Assembly: GCA_045541975.1 (NCBI GenBank)
Contig: JAZQKB010000026.1
Span: forward strand, 6,291 to 70,290
Length of the DNA stretch: 64,000 nucleotides
Reading direction: 5' to 3'
DNA from: SIG452 sp045541975
Lineage (GTDB): Bacteria > Bacillota > Clostridia > UMGS1840
Shown here: piece by piece, positions 1-9,150 of the stretch
How positions within the stretch are numbered: the first letter of the stretch is position 1
Layout: the number at the start of each line of letters is the position of its first letter
The notes under the pieces: model-generated
Told to the model about the DNA's origin: nothing
What the model saw: only the letters and a program-made list of their open reading frames with translations
The model's database searches: none
Position numbers and translations under genes: made by a program

Positions 1-115
1 ATGCAATCTGAAATTCTTCTGCTATCCCAAGTTTTCTGACCATATCTTTTAACACAAATTCTGCCATGGGACTTCTGCAGATATTTCCGTGGCAAACAAA
101 CATAATTTTTATCAT
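1..115 (-). CDS. Low-molecular-weight protein-tyrosine phosphatase, N-terminal part
   Basis: The 38 visible residues start with MIKIMFVCHGNICRSPMAEF. This is the N-terminal P-loop of the LMW phosphatase family: nucleophile Cys8 and Arg14 form the C-x5-R signature. In the family these residues remove phosphate from protein tyrosine or arginine through a cysteinyl intermediate. The ATG at 113-115 is preceded by a GGGAGG ribosome site. The gene runs off the left edge, so the C-terminal general-acid Asp cannot be checked. An arsenate reductase of the same fold cannot be excluded, although the NICRSPMAE loop is typical of the phosphatases. Confidence 0.9.
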   Translation of the reverse strand, partial: MIKIMFVCHGNICRSPMAEFVLKDMVRKLGIAEEFQIA

Positions 116-147
116 AAAATCCTCCCAATGAACTGTAAGGTGTGTTT

Positions 148-176
148 ATTATATCACGGTATCACGAATTTTACAA
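148..176 (-). promoter_or_regulatory. Promoter for the LMW phosphatase gene
   Basis: On the minus strand a TTGTAA -35 box (171-176) and a perfect TATAAT -10 box (148-153) are separated by 17 bases. They lie about 30 bases upstream of the phosphatase start. Confidence 0.65.
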
Positions 177-194
177 GAGTTCTGGCAGAATCCA

Positions 195-223
195 TTGACA
201 AAAATAGTCGCTTGTGATAAGAT
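195..223 (+). promoter_or_regulatory. Promoter for the amidohydrolase gene
   Basis: Consensus TTGACA (195-200), a 17-base spacer and TAAGAT (218-223), 37 bases before the ATG at 260. It diverges from the phosphatase promoter. Confidence 0.65.
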
Positions 224-259
224 TTTTTTAAAAATTTAACCAAAAAGCGAGGAACAGTT

Positions 260-1912
260 ATGAAAATTATAGACATGCATATCCACGCCTGGGGCACCAA
301 ACCGGATCCGGATCTGCTGATTCAAAAAATGGAAGAAGCGGGAGTCTGGGGCGGTTGTGTGATGTCTTCCCAGCCTTTGGAATCCAACCCCAGAATCGGT
401 CTTTCTTTTGAAGAAAGAATCCAGGAGGTCTTTGCCTGGCAAAAAGGATATGAAGACAGAATTTTCCCCATCATCTGGATTCATCCCAAAGAAGAAAACC
501 TTGCCCAAAAGGTCAAGGATGCTGTAAAACGTGGCATCTGCGGATTTAAAATGATTTGCAAGGATTTTGATGTGTATTCCGAGGAAACTATGGCAATTCT
601 TCGTACCATTGCAGAATTGAATGTTCCGGTACTGTTTCATTCAGGAATTTTGTGGGACGGAACTGATTCCTCCAAACATAACCGTCCTGTTCACTGGGAA
701 GCTCTATCTCAAATTCCCGGACTTCGGTTTTCCTTGGGACATTGCTCCTGGCCGTGGATTGACGAATGCTTTGCAGTATACGGACAGTTTTTAAATGCCC
801 AAAGCCACGGAAATCCTGCGGAAATGTTTTTTGATACTACCCCGGGAACACCCCTGATTTACCGAAAAGACCTGTTATATAAGCTGTTTGTGGGTGGTTA
901 CGATACCGGCCACAACGTGATGTTCGGGTCGGATTGCTTTGCTTATGATTATAAGCCGGAGTGGACAGGAAAATGGCTGAAAACTGATGGAGAGCTGATG
1001 CGGGAATTTGGTGTCAGCCGTGAAATTTTTGAAAACTATTATTACCGCAATGTGATGCGTTTTTTAGGAAAAGGACCGCAAGTTTCTCATGATATTCCCG
1101 TTCCCGATAATGCAGGTGGTTGGAAAGCTACCAATCCTGAAGTGCCGAAAATCATTGAAAAGTGGTATCAAAAACTGTCATTCCCAAACTATTTTGACGA
1201 AGAATTTTACCGTGCACTCCGTGAAATCCCCGTTTCTGATATCCTTACTGCATCCACCTATGACGCCACCTGTCAGGACGGAAAACGGAATCTGCTGTCG
1301 ACACTTTTTATGGCAGAAGAATATGCAAAAAACTGTCAGAAGCAAGGAATTTCTGAAGAAATTCTGTTGGATTCTCTTTCGGAGTTGGTCAATTATACTC
1401 ATATTTTCAGCGATCTGAAAAACGAACTTGCTCTTGGTAGAATGGACTGGATTTTACGAATTTTAAAGGGCGAAATTCTAAAGTTGGGAAGATTGCAGTT
1501 TGCTTTGGAACCATCCATGGTGGATATTTTTGAAAAGGGCATCAAAAAAGGGGACACTGTGTTACGGTGCTACATCCCCGGAGGGGAAAAATTAAGCAGA
1601 GAAACAGTAGCTTCTTCCATTCAACAGGCGAAAGAATTTTTTGGAGAGTACATCATCGTGGTAACCTCCTGGTTACTGGATGATTCTTTGAAAGAATTGT
1701 TGCCGGAGGATAGCAATATTTTAACATTCCAATCCTTATTTGAAACGGTAAAACGAGAAGAGTCCGACGCCATTTTACGTTTTGTTTTCCGCTGGAATAC
1801 CAACCGGTTCAGTGTGAAACATGCATCCTCTTACAATGCTTTTTCCGAAGGAGTTAAGCAGGCAATGTTGGCAGGCAAAAAATTCTACGAAGTAACCGGT
1901 TATTTCAAATAA
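260..1912 (+). CDS. Amidohydrolase-family TIM-barrel protein with a long C-terminal extension
   Basis: 550 residues. The first ~275 match the metal-dependent amidohydrolase (amidohydrolase_2) layout: DMHIHAWG near residue 5 supplies the HxH pair, LFHSG near 128 and LGHCSW near 157 supply further histidines, and FGSDCF near 225 the metal-binding Asp. These enzymes hydrolyse or decarboxylate small cyclic or amide substrates in the cytosol; the substrate here cannot be told. Residues from about 290 to 550 form an extension I do not recognise. The start has a GCGAGGA ribosome site 7 bases upstream. The next gene follows after 15 bases, so the two are probably cotranscribed. Confidence 0.8.
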   Translation: MKIIDMHIHAWGTKPDPDLLIQKMEEAGVWGGCVMSSQPLESNPRIGLSFEERIQEVFAWQKGYEDRIFPIIWIHPKEENLAQKVKDAVKRGICGFKMICKDFDVYSEETMAILRTIAELNVPVLFHSGILWDGTDSSKHNRPVHWEALSQIPGLRFSLGHCSWPWIDECFAVYGQFLNAQSHGNPAEMFFDTTPGTPLIYRKDLLYKLFVGGYDTGHNVMFGSDCFAYDYKPEWTGKWLKTDGELMREFGVSREIFENYYYRNVMRFLGKGPQVSHDIPVPDNAGGWKATNPEVPKIIEKWYQKLSFPNYFDEEFYRALREIPVSDILTASTYDATCQDGKRNLLSTLFMAEEYAKNCQKQGISEEILLDSLSELVNYTHIFSDLKNELALGRMDWILRILKGEILKLGRLQFALEPSMVDIFEKGIKKGDTVLRCYIPGGEKLSRETVASSIQQAKEFFGEYIIVVTSWLLDDSLKELLPEDSNILTFQSLFETVKREESDAILRFVFRWNTNRFSVKHASSYNAFSEGVKQAMLAGKKFYEVTGYFK

Positions 1913-1927
1913 AAAAAGGAGAGGAAA

Positions 1928-2845
1928 ATGAAGAGTTTTTATCCTTTTTATTATGGGGACTTTCAATGCATTGGCGGAGCGTGTCAGCATAACTGTTGCA
2001 TCGGTTGGGAAATTGACATTGACCGGAAGACTTTCGAGAAATACCAAGGGAGTTCAGGTGTTTTAGGAGATCGCTTAGCGAAGAATATTTCCACGGAAGA
2101 TACTCCGCATTTCATCTTGCAAGAATCGGAAAGATGTCCTTTTTTAAATGAGCAAAATCTTTGCGATATTATATTGGAAAAAGGAGAAGATTTTCTCTGT
2201 CAGATTTGCACAGATCACCCCAGATTCCGTAACTTTTTTTCCGGTTGCGTTGAGGTGGGATTAGGGCTTTGCTGCGAGGAAGCGGCACGATTAATGTTAT
2301 CTCAGATAAAACCTTTTACCATACCTGAAAAACCGTTGGAAATTTTAACGGAGGAGGAAGTATCTTTTTTTCGTTTCCGTAGTGATATTTTTAGAAAAAT
2401 AGGGGACAGAAGTTTGCCATTATTTCAGCGAATTTCATCCCTGTGTCAGGGATACGGAATTTCTCTCCCCAAAAAAACTCATCAAGAGTGGGCAGAGATT
2501 TTTCTTTCTTTGGAGTATTTGGATGAAACATGGATCACATTCTTACAACAATTAAAGCAAGCAGATTCTGTGGGTTCCCTGTCTACCGAGTGGGATCCTC
2601 CCTTAGAACAGTTATTTAGCTATTTTATTTACCGTCATTTAGCAGGCGGCTTGGAGGACGGTCGCTATGGCGAGCGGATTTTATTCGCTCAATTGGCTGT
2701 TACCATGATTTCTTTCTTGGCATCCATACAAACCAATCAACCACTCACCTTGGAATCTTTTTTTGAACTTTCCAGACTATATTCTTCTGAAATCGAATAT
2801 AGCGAGGAAAACACCGAAGCACTTTTAACCTTACTGGAAAATTAA
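1928..2845 (+). CDS. FliB-like flagellin lysine-N-methylase family protein
   Basis: 305 residues. The N-terminal half is cysteine-rich and ordered as in the FliB/YkgJ-like family: CIGGACQHNCC near residue 13, CPFLNEQNLC near 70, CQICTDHPRFR near 90 and LGLCCEEA near 110. These cysteines probably bind an iron-sulfur cluster or zinc. Family members are annotated as flagellin lysine N-methylases, but many occur in genomes without flagella, and no flagellar gene is visible here. The ATG has a GGAGAGG ribosome site. An intrinsic terminator follows immediately. The family call is firm; the substrate is inferred. Confidence 0.75.
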   Translation: MKSFYPFYYGDFQCIGGACQHNCCIGWEIDIDRKTFEKYQGSSGVLGDRLAKNISTEDTPHFILQESERCPFLNEQNLCDIILEKGEDFLCQICTDHPRFRNFFSGCVEVGLGLCCEEAARLMLSQIKPFTIPEKPLEILTEEEVSFFRFRSDIFRKIGDRSLPLFQRISSLCQGYGISLPKKTHQEWAEIFLSLEYLDETWITFLQQLKQADSVGSLSTEWDPPLEQLFSYFIYRHLAGGLEDGRYGERILFAQLAVTMISFLASIQTNQPLTLESFFELSRLYSSEIEYSEENTEALLTLLEN

Positions 2846-2850
2846 AAAAA

Positions 2851-2880
2851 GGAGTTGTCAGCGACAACTCCTTTTTTGTT
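2851..2880. terminator. Bidirectional intrinsic terminator
   Basis: A perfect 9-bp stem (2851-2859 with 2863-2871) and a 3-base loop, flanked by A and T runs on both sides. It separates the converging FliB-like gene and ABC permease gene. Confidence 0.85.
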
Positions 2881-2887
2881 GTTTTAG

Positions 2888-4042
2888 TTAAATGATGGTA
2901 TTTCGTTTCGTTCGTTTGGAGAGCAAAAGATTTCCCGCAAATACCAAGGCGTATATCACACTAATATAACCCAATGCCCATAGATGGTATTTTGCTCCAT
3001 AAACACCGTTTAAATAGTAGTAAATAGGTAACAGACGAAAATACCCTTCCAATTCCACAAAGTTAAAGAAAATAGGGGATAATACCAGAGATAGAATCAA
3101 AATTCCCGGAATTATTGCACCAAATTTTCCGTATGAGGAAAAGGGGAGGGAAACCAGCAGTGAAAATCCGGTTGCAGTAACCGTTAAGAGAAGTGTTGCA
3201 ATCAGTTCATTGGCAAAGGATTCTGTCAGATTGGAAAGCGCTAACGATACCAGCATGACACTTGCGGAAAGAATCGCAGCTGCCAGACAGGTCCCCATTG
3301 CCGGAATGATTCGTTTTTGCGGAGCTAACCAGTCAAATCGTCCTTCCGAACGGTCTTTTACGGAGTACATTGCAGCAGTCAAAGTGCATAAGAGAACCAT
3401 CACTGCAAGTAATCCTCTGATGGGAGCATTCAGATAATTGATTTGAGCATTGTTTTGGCTTTCACCCACCGTTTCCACGGTCACCACTTCATCCTGTTGA
3501 GGTAATTTCAGATAAAATTCTTCGATTGTTTGTTCCGGTACGTTTTTTCCGTTCACAATATGTTCTTCTGAGAAATTGCGGTAAATATCATAGGAAAAAT
3601 CATGAAATATTGCAGAAAAAAGCATTTCGTTAACAATCTGATTTGCCATATTGGATTCTCTGCGAATCACAGTCACCACCGGTTTTCGGGAGGTATTAGC
3701 TGCATACTGATCTAAACGTTTGGAAAAATCGTTCGGAAAAATCCAGGCAACATCCGTTTTGTGGTTGGCGACCAGCTTGGTTGCTTCGTTTACGGAATCT
3801 GCCACGGTAAAGTACACCATAGAATCGTTTTCCATAAGAGAAGTTATGATGTTTTTTGCGGTGAGATCGTCACCTTCGTGACAAAGTGTCACTCGCATCA
3901 GACCGCTGTCTTGTTGCATTGCCATATTTCCCATGGGAATCATCACGGGAATCAGACACAAAAGCACCACAAAGCTCCATTGCTTTAGCAGACGTTTCCC
4001 AAGCATATAAAACCAGTTCATACAGTATTTTAGTTTATTCAT
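2888..4042 (-). CDS. ABC-2 type transporter permease (second of pair)
   Basis: 384 residues. One N-terminal membrane helix (about 22-42) is followed by an extracytoplasmic segment of about 170 residues and then five or six hydrophobic helices from about residue 205 to the C-terminus. This is the architecture of ABC-2 exporter permeases of the YhgE/NatB type, which move drugs, lipids or peptides outward. The start overlaps the upstream permease stop by four bases (ATGA), so the two are translationally coupled. No substrate can be inferred. Confidence 0.8.
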   Translation of the reverse strand: MNKLKYCMNWFYMLGKRLLKQWSFVVLLCLIPVMIPMGNMAMQQDSGLMRVTLCHEGDDLTAKNIITSLMENDSMVYFTVADSVNEATKLVANHKTDVAWIFPNDFSKRLDQYAANTSRKPVVTVIRRESNMANQIVNEMLFSAIFHDFSYDIYRNFSEEHIVNGKNVPEQTIEEFYLKLPQQDEVVTVETVGESQNNAQINYLNAPIRGLLAVMVLLCTLTAAMYSVKDRSEGRFDWLAPQKRIIPAMGTCLAAAILSASVMLVSLALSNLTESFANELIATLLLTVTATGFSLLVSLPFSSYGKFGAIIPGILILSLVLSPIFFNFVELEGYFRLLPIYYYLNGVYGAKYHLWALGYISVIYALVFAGNLLLSKRTKRNTII

Positions 4043-5274
4043 TGAAAATCACCTGCTATCCGATATTTTCGCCAGAGGGCAGATATGGTAAAGAAACCGC
4101 CAATGTAGGCTAATATCCACACAAAATCGGCAAGTGCAAGCTCGTTTGACATCGTTTTTCGGATAAACGAAAAGGCCAGTCCTACCGGTAGAGATTCCAT
4201 CAGATTCCGTAGGAAATCCGGGAAGAAGAAATTTGGATACAAACATCCGGACAGATATCCCAGAATCAAAAAGCAGAGAAACTGTGCCAGCAGTGCACCA
4301 ATAAAATTGGGAATCAATTCGTAGAAGGTATATTGCATCAGAGTAATCATTACAAATACAGGAATCAGGCGAATCACAAACAAAAGACAGTCAAGCACAC
4401 CAACTGATAGCAGCTCCGGAACCGGCAACTTTACAAAAGAAAGCACAATTCCGAAAATACCTGCAAAAATCAACAGCATCAAGGTGGTGATGGTAGCATA
4501 GGCACCGTATTCACAAAGCACCTGCGATGTGGGGGGAATACCTGAGATTTTTAAGAGACGGTTGTATGAAAGATTTCGGGAGGAAAACAGCCGATTGCAG
4601 GAAACACCCCAAAGCAGCAAAAATAATGTTGTAATTCCGCACACATAATAGCCACCTAAAGACAGCGAATCCGCAATACCAAGATCGTTCATCTCATACA
4701 TCTCGGTACGGTTTAAGATGAAATTCATATAAGACAGCATTAAACTGTTGGTGTTATCGTGATAATCTGCATTATCATACATCAACGATAAATCCTGCAT
4801 AGAATACATGCCGTTCTGGGATTCAATAACCAGCTCAGAAACAATTGTCACGATTTCTTCCGAGAACATTGCACCCAAGGTTTTCGGGCCGTTTAGAGTG
4901 ATGTATTTGGCAGGTGTGTTGATGCCAAGGTATAAATTGTTGATATAGTTTTCCGGCACCAAAATATAACCCTGAATTTGTCTCTCATCCAGAGCATTTT
5001 TGGCTTCTTCTTCCGTTAGATTCACCAGTTCCACATAAAAACGGGAGCTATCCATATTCTGTAGAGCATATAAGCCGATATCAAGATAGGAGCTTTCTAA
5101 ATCCCCCACCACACCAATGGATATTTTTTGCTGTTTTTCACCGGTTAAAGTGGATTTGAGCAAAATGCCTCCTGCCGTGGCAAGACATCCCAACACAAGT
5201 ACGGTAACCAGTAAAATGACAGGAAAAATTTTGAAAGCCCGTTTTAAGTGTAACCGAAAATATTTTTTTAGCAT
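4039..5274 (-). CDS. ABC-2 type transporter permease (first of pair)
   Basis: 411 residues with the same plan as its downstream neighbour: an N-terminal helix at about 14-36, a large external domain, then a cluster of helices from about residue 210 onward. The two are probably heterodimer partners driven by the ATPase encoded just upstream. It starts 2 bases after the ATPase gene ends. The three genes form a compact exporter operon on the minus strand. Confidence 0.8.
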   Translation of the reverse strand: MLKKYFRLHLKRAFKIFPVILLVTVLVLGCLATAGGILLKSTLTGEKQQKISIGVVGDLESSYLDIGLYALQNMDSSRFYVELVNLTEEEAKNALDERQIQGYILVPENYINNLYLGINTPAKYITLNGPKTLGAMFSEEIVTIVSELVIESQNGMYSMQDLSLMYDNADYHDNTNSLMLSYMNFILNRTEMYEMNDLGIADSLSLGGYYVCGITTLFLLLWGVSCNRLFSSRNLSYNRLLKISGIPPTSQVLCEYGAYATITTLMLLIFAGIFGIVLSFVKLPVPELLSVGVLDCLLFVIRLIPVFVMITLMQYTFYELIPNFIGALLAQFLCFLILGYLSGCLYPNFFFPDFLRNLMESLPVGLAFSFIRKTMSNELALADFVWILAYIGGFFTISALWRKYRIAGDFQ

Positions 5275-5276
5275 CG

Positions 5277-5939
5277 TTATAACTGACCTACCAATCGGTT
5301 GATATTTCCGTCGTATTCAAAGGGGTTCAATACACCGTTTTTTAAAATAAACAGTTGGTCACAAAGAGGTAATTCCTGCACGTCATGAGTGGCAAGAATG
5401 ATGATTCCACCTTGCTTTTTAAACTGCTCCAGATAATTGAAAATCCTGGTTTTGCAGATTAAATCCAAGGCGGCAGAGGGTTCGTCCAGTAACAGAATTT
5501 TCGGCTTGTTGGAAACTGCACAGCCAATCGCCAATCTTTTTTTCATACCGCCGGACATCTTGTATACCGGTGTTTTTAAAAAGTCACCGATTCCAAGTAT
5601 TCCCAGAACCCCTTGGGACAATTCCTTTGTAAGTTCCAGCGAATCATACCAAAGAGACAGATTATCTTTTGCAGACAGTTCTTCCAAAAGGGGAGTGTTT
5701 TGGGGCACATAGCCCACTAGACGGGAGCGTTTTTTGGCATCTTTTAGCAGATCATCTCCCTGATAGGTAAAGCTTCCGCCATCAGGTTTTAAAATGCCGG
5801 CAAGAATGCCCAGCAAAGTGGATTTTCCACTTCCGTTTCCACCTAAAATGCCAATACACTGACCTTCTTTGGCAGAAAAGGTAATATTTTTTAAGATGCA
5901 GTTTTTCTGATAATTTTTTTTGATGGATACAATCTTCAT
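5277..5939 (-). CDS. ABC transporter ATP-binding protein
   Basis: 220 residues with a complete nucleotide-binding domain: Walker A GGNGSGKST at about 33-41, Q-loop near VPQNTP, signature MSGGMKKRL at about 127, Walker B ILLLDEPSAALD at about 149 and an H-loop in ATHDV near 184. It powers the two ABC-2 permeases downstream. The ATG follows an AAAAAGGA ribosome site. A 13-bp hairpin separates it from the upstream zinc-ribbon gene. Confidence 0.93.
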   Translation of the reverse strand: MKIVSIKKNYQKNCILKNITFSAKEGQCIGILGGNGSGKSTLLGILAGILKPDGGSFTYQGDDLLKDAKKRSRLVGYVPQNTPLLEELSAKDNLSLWYDSLELTKELSQGVLGILGIGDFLKTPVYKMSGGMKKRLAIGCAVSNKPKILLLDEPSAALDLICKTRIFNYLEQFKKQGGIIILATHDVQELPLCDQLFILKNGVLNPFEYDGNINRLVGQL

Positions 5940-5960
5940 AATAAAATCCTTTTTGATAAG

Positions 5961-5990
5961 AGAACTGAGAACAAAGCTGTTCTCAGTTCT
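5961..5990. terminator. Strong hairpin, possible terminator or processing site
   Basis: A perfect 13-bp stem with a 4-base loop lies between the zinc-ribbon gene and the ABC operon. Neither side carries a strong T run, so efficient intrinsic termination is doubtful. It may attenuate or stabilise mRNA between the two transcription units. Confidence 0.5.
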
Positions 5991-6010
5991 TAATAGGTTT
6001 TATGATATTG

Positions 6011-8014
6011 TTAGGGTAACTCAATAGCCGGTTCCTTTGCCACGGCCATTTCTGTTTCAAAGCCTTCCAGGTAGGTGAGGTAAAGCTCCATTAGTTCTTC
6101 TTCGGTGAAAAGTTCCAGATCTTCTTCCGGTAAGGTTAAGAGCCATGCTTCGTAATCTAAAACTTCTTCCTGTTTGGTTGCATTGTCAAATTCTGCTTCC
6201 AGTGTAGCAACCAATTCTTCGGGTAAACCAATCTTTCGCAGATTGGAGAATAACGGTTCCATATCAAATGCTGCCAGCCATTCTGCCATAGCTGTTTCAT
6301 CCGGATACATCATATCAAGTGTCAGCGTATTTTCGGGAATTGCAAGATCCACGGTTTCGTTTATCTTTTCAGCTGCGGTAATATCTAAGCACAGACCGTC
6401 TTTGTAATATACGCCGATAGAAGAAGTGCCTTCCGTTTCAGAAATCATATTCCAGGACAGTTTGAATTGGAAGTCAGAAAGTTCTTCGATTCCTGCCATA
6501 GAGGCAAATTCTTCGTTTACAAACAGGGTAACGGTGCCTTGTTTATAGTCTTTGGTAATGCCTTCTGTTAAACATTCCAAAACAGTCATATTCATCACTT
6601 TTAACGCATATTTACCGGAACCGTTATGAGTGGTGCCGGACCATTCTGCATTGCCGCCGGGGAATTTTGCAGAAATCATAGCACCGGCGTTATTACTGGA
6701 GAATACATTGTACCATTCAAAGTCTACACCTTGAATTTCCAAAGCACCGCCGGCGGGTTTTCCTTTGGCATCCACATACAACCGGTAAGTCATAACGGTT
6801 TCATCAGAGGTGGAACCTACTTGATTCAGTTCTTCTAAGGCACCATCCATTGCTTCTTTAAAATCACTGTAGGACATACCGGTCAGAGATTCTATGTCTT
6901 CAATGACTTGTTCTAAGTCGCTGTCATCCTTTAAAGTAGATACTAAGGCTTTGCAAAGCTGCAGGAAATCCTGTTCGCTGATTTCTGCAGTTAAAACTGT
7001 TACTTTCTGAGAAACATCTTCCACGGTAAGAGTGGTTTCGGTTTCAGAAACAGAACCTAAATTTTTCATCACGCATTTCACATAGCGGGACAGGATTCTC
7101 TGTGTGGTTTCTTCGTCGGGGATACATTCCAGAATTTCTGTCATTATTGCATATGTATCCTGCATTTGCTGTATGCTGTAATCATCCATAGCAGCAACCA
7201 GTTTCAGGTAGGTGGGGTTATAATCGGGGAAACCGAAATAGTAAGTCAAGTTGTCATAGTTCATCAGGTAATCCAGCTTTAAAAGATCCACACCGTTAAT
7301 TTTGTATTGCTGGTCCAGAGCGATTGTGCTGTCTTTCATATCTGCTTTCATGGTTACAGAAATGGTATCCAGCCAATCAATATACGGAGCAATATCTTCT
7401 CCGGTAAAGTCTTCCAGCATGGGAGCTAACTGGTCTCCAACAGTAATTTCCAACTCACCGGATTCGGAATAACCGTCAGTCCATTGTTTGCCGAATTTCG
7501 CAAGTGCCTCTGCAATATCACCGGTCGCATCGTCAATGTTGTTGTCCACCACGGTTGCTAAGTACTGTTCGGGAGAGGTGAATAATTTGGTCACTGCATT
7601 TTTCACATAGTCCCAATGGGCAAAGCAAATCACACCCACACCGGCAATAATCAGTGCCAGCACTGCACAGATAATTATTTTGGTGGATTTTTTCATTGGC
7701 TTTTTCGGAGCTTTTTGGGGAGCAAAAACAGGAGTCTCGGGTTCCTGAGGCTGATTGGAAGTTTCCTCAGTTACGAGGGGATTTCCGCACACTTCGCAGA
7801 AACGGCTTCCGCTTTCGTTTGCTTTTCCGCATTTGGAACAAACTGTTCCTTTGGGAGCTTCTGCAAAAGTAACCGGTTCTTCTACCGGAGCGGATTCTAT
7901 TACAACTTCTTCGGTTGCAGGAATTTCTGTATTGGTATTTACTTCCTGTGCAACACAGATGGGACAGCTCGTCTGCCCGTCTTCCAGTTTTCTGCCGCAA
8001 TTTTCACAAAACAT
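6011..8014 (-). CDS. Double zinc-ribbon, single-pass membrane protein with a large external domain
   Basis: 667 residues. Two zinc ribbons occupy the cytosolic N-terminus: C-x2-C pairs in FCENCGRKL and TSCPIC (residues 3-20), and again in CSKCGKANESG and FCEVC (about 58-78). A proline/lysine-rich linker leads to one membrane helix at about 113-132. The remaining ~530 residues would lie outside the cell and are acidic, without cysteine clusters. Such zinc-ribbon/TM proteins are common in Clostridia and have no established function. The start is preceded by GAAAGGAGA and a consensus promoter. Confidence 0.8.
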   Translation of the reverse strand: MFCENCGRKLEDGQTSCPICVAQEVNTNTEIPATEEVVIESAPVEEPVTFAEAPKGTVCSKCGKANESGSRFCEVCGNPLVTEETSNQPQEPETPVFAPQKAPKKPMKKSTKIIICAVLALIIAGVGVICFAHWDYVKNAVTKLFTSPEQYLATVVDNNIDDATGDIAEALAKFGKQWTDGYSESGELEITVGDQLAPMLEDFTGEDIAPYIDWLDTISVTMKADMKDSTIALDQQYKINGVDLLKLDYLMNYDNLTYYFGFPDYNPTYLKLVAAMDDYSIQQMQDTYAIMTEILECIPDEETTQRILSRYVKCVMKNLGSVSETETTLTVEDVSQKVTVLTAEISEQDFLQLCKALVSTLKDDSDLEQVIEDIESLTGMSYSDFKEAMDGALEELNQVGSTSDETVMTYRLYVDAKGKPAGGALEIQGVDFEWYNVFSSNNAGAMISAKFPGGNAEWSGTTHNGSGKYALKVMNMTVLECLTEGITKDYKQGTVTLFVNEEFASMAGIEELSDFQFKLSWNMISETEGTSSIGVYYKDGLCLDITAAEKINETVDLAIPENTLTLDMMYPDETAMAEWLAAFDMEPLFSNLRKIGLPEELVATLEAEFDNATKQEEVLDYEAWLLTLPEEDLELFTEEELMELYLTYLEGFETEMAVAKEPAIELP

Positions 8015-8071
8015 ACTGATATCTCCTTTCAGAAAAAAGCAACCGCAAAGTATTGCTTTTTAATTACCTCT

Positions 8072-8100
8072 AGTATATTACATTGTATGTTTCTTGTCAA
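8072..8100 (-). promoter_or_regulatory. Promoter for the zinc-ribbon protein gene
   Basis: On the minus strand, consensus TTGACA (8095-8100), a 17-base spacer and TATACT (8072-8077), ending 57 bases before the start codon. Confidence 0.75.
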
Positions 8101-8159
8101 TAAAAATATAAAAAACGGATGATCTAAAACGGTGTTTTTGATAAAACATCAGATACCTA

Positions 8160-8188
8160 TTGCTTTTTTAAAACAGGTGTGTTATAAT
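8160..8188 (+). promoter_or_regulatory. Promoter for the cobalamin riboswitch transcript
   Basis: TTGCTT (8160-8165), a 17-base spacer and perfect TATAAT (8183-8188), just ahead of the riboswitch. Confidence 0.7.
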
Positions 8189-8199
8189 AATAGAAAATC

Positions 8200-8420
8200 T
8201 AATAGCTATCACACAAAGTGGCAGTTACTCTGCAAAAACAGGAGTAACCGCTTGAAAGGGAAAGAGGTGCAAATCCTCTGCGATCAACTGTCGGTGTGTG
8301 CATCGAAGTTGCTGTGTCCGTCGGTGAAAACCGGTCATTGGGAAACTGAGAAGGCAGGGCATAGTAATGCGGATTTTTCATTGAAAAATCTATATGGTGT
8401 GAGCCACAAAACCTGCTTTG
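8200..8420 (+). ncRNA. Cobalamin (AdoCbl-type) riboswitch
   Basis: The conserved landmarks of the B12 aptamer occur in order: GAAAGGGAA (8254-8262) with GGTGCAAATCC (8266-8276), the GGGAAACTGAGAAGG-like segment (8340-8354), and the B12 box GAGCCACAAAACCTGC (8401-8416). It precedes a corrinoid adenosyltransferase gene, a usual target. Known members bind adenosylcobalamin and shut off the downstream gene. The terminator at 8506-8547 is the likely expression platform. Confidence 0.88.
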
Positions 8421-8505
8421 GTATTTTCTTGTGTCCATTTGTGGAGTGGGAGAGTATTTTGTTTCTTTATGGGAAGCATTTGTGATATTCTGCAGGAACA
8501 TTCAG

Positions 8506-8547
8506 CTGCGGTAATTTCCAAAAAGGGAAGTTACTGCAGTTTTTTTA
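8506..8547 (+). terminator. Terminator in the riboswitch expression platform
   Basis: A stem of 8506-8519 with 8525-8539 (about 14 pairs with a few G-U wobbles) is followed by eight T. It lies between the B12 box and the cobO start, as expected for transcriptional OFF control by bound cobalamin. Confidence 0.8.
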
Positions 8548-8575
8548 TGGGAAATAAGACAGGAGATTTTTTGCG

Positions 8576-9088
8576 ATGATACAGTGTTATTTTGGCAACG
8601 GAAAAGGGAAAACCACAGCTTCGGTAGGTGCTGCCATCCGATATCTGGGATGTAAAAAGAGAGTGCTCTATGTATCTTTTTTAAAAGACGGCACTTCCTC
8701 GGAATTGGCAATCTTAAGAAATCTTTCCGGTTTGGACCTTTTGATTCCGTCAGTTTCCTATCGGTTATACGATAATCAAAACCCTGAAAAAACAGAGGAA
8801 CTTTCCCGAGCATATACCGATTTTTTTAACGAGAAAATCAACGGAATTTCCACTTCATACGATATGATTGTTTTAGACGAAATCTTAGACGTTGTTTCTT
8901 TCGGATACCTTTCGGAAGAAATTTTGATGGATTCTTTAAAGCGTTGGAACAAAACTGCGGAAGTTGTTTTGACAGGACACAGCCTATCCCCAGACATAGC
9001 AGAAATTTGTGACTATATTTCTGAGGTTTCCTCAAAAAAACATCCTTATGAAAAAGGAATACACTCCAGAAAGGGTATTGAGTATTAA
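8576..9088 (+). CDS. cobO: Corrinoid adenosyltransferase (CobO/BtuR type)
   Basis: 170 residues. The start CYFGNGKGKTTA holds the P-loop (residues 7-14), and VLDEILDVVSFGYL near 104 is the Walker-B-like signature of the CobA/CobO/BtuR family. The enzyme transfers the adenosyl group of ATP to Co(I) corrinoids to make adenosylcobalamin precursors. The length fits the family. It is controlled by the upstream cobalamin riboswitch. No other cobalamin gene is in the window, so this may serve salvage or assimilation rather than full synthesis. The start has an AGGAGA ribosome site 9 bases upstream. Confidence 0.9.
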   Translation: MIQCYFGNGKGKTTASVGAAIRYLGCKKRVLYVSFLKDGTSSELAILRNLSGLDLLIPSVSYRLYDNQNPEKTEELSRAYTDFFNEKINGISTSYDMIVLDEILDVVSFGYLSEEILMDSLKRWNKTAEVVLTGHSLSPDIAEICDYISEVSSKKHPYEKGIHSRKGIEY

Positions 9089-9117
9089 AATAACACCGGT
9101 ATTGTTCGGTAATCAGA

Positions 9118-9150
9118 AAATGGGAAGATGACATCATCTTCCCATTTTTT
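9118..9150. terminator. Bidirectional intrinsic terminator
   Basis: A 10-bp stem (9121-9130 with 9135-9144), a 4-base loop, and flanking A and T runs, between the converging cobO and feoB genes. Confidence 0.85.

Noticed and set aside
236..640. Long minus-strand frame opposite the amidohydrolase
   Set aside because: Shadow of the plus-strand gene, with no ribosome site or recognisable domain.
7616..8122. Cys/Phe-rich plus-strand frames opposite the zinc-ribbon gene
   Set aside because: Antisense reading of the zinc-ribbon and membrane-helix codons; no start signals.
8132..8501. Frames on both strands between the zinc-ribbon gene and cobO
   Set aside because: They lie across the cobalamin riboswitch, whose conserved blocks explain the sequence.
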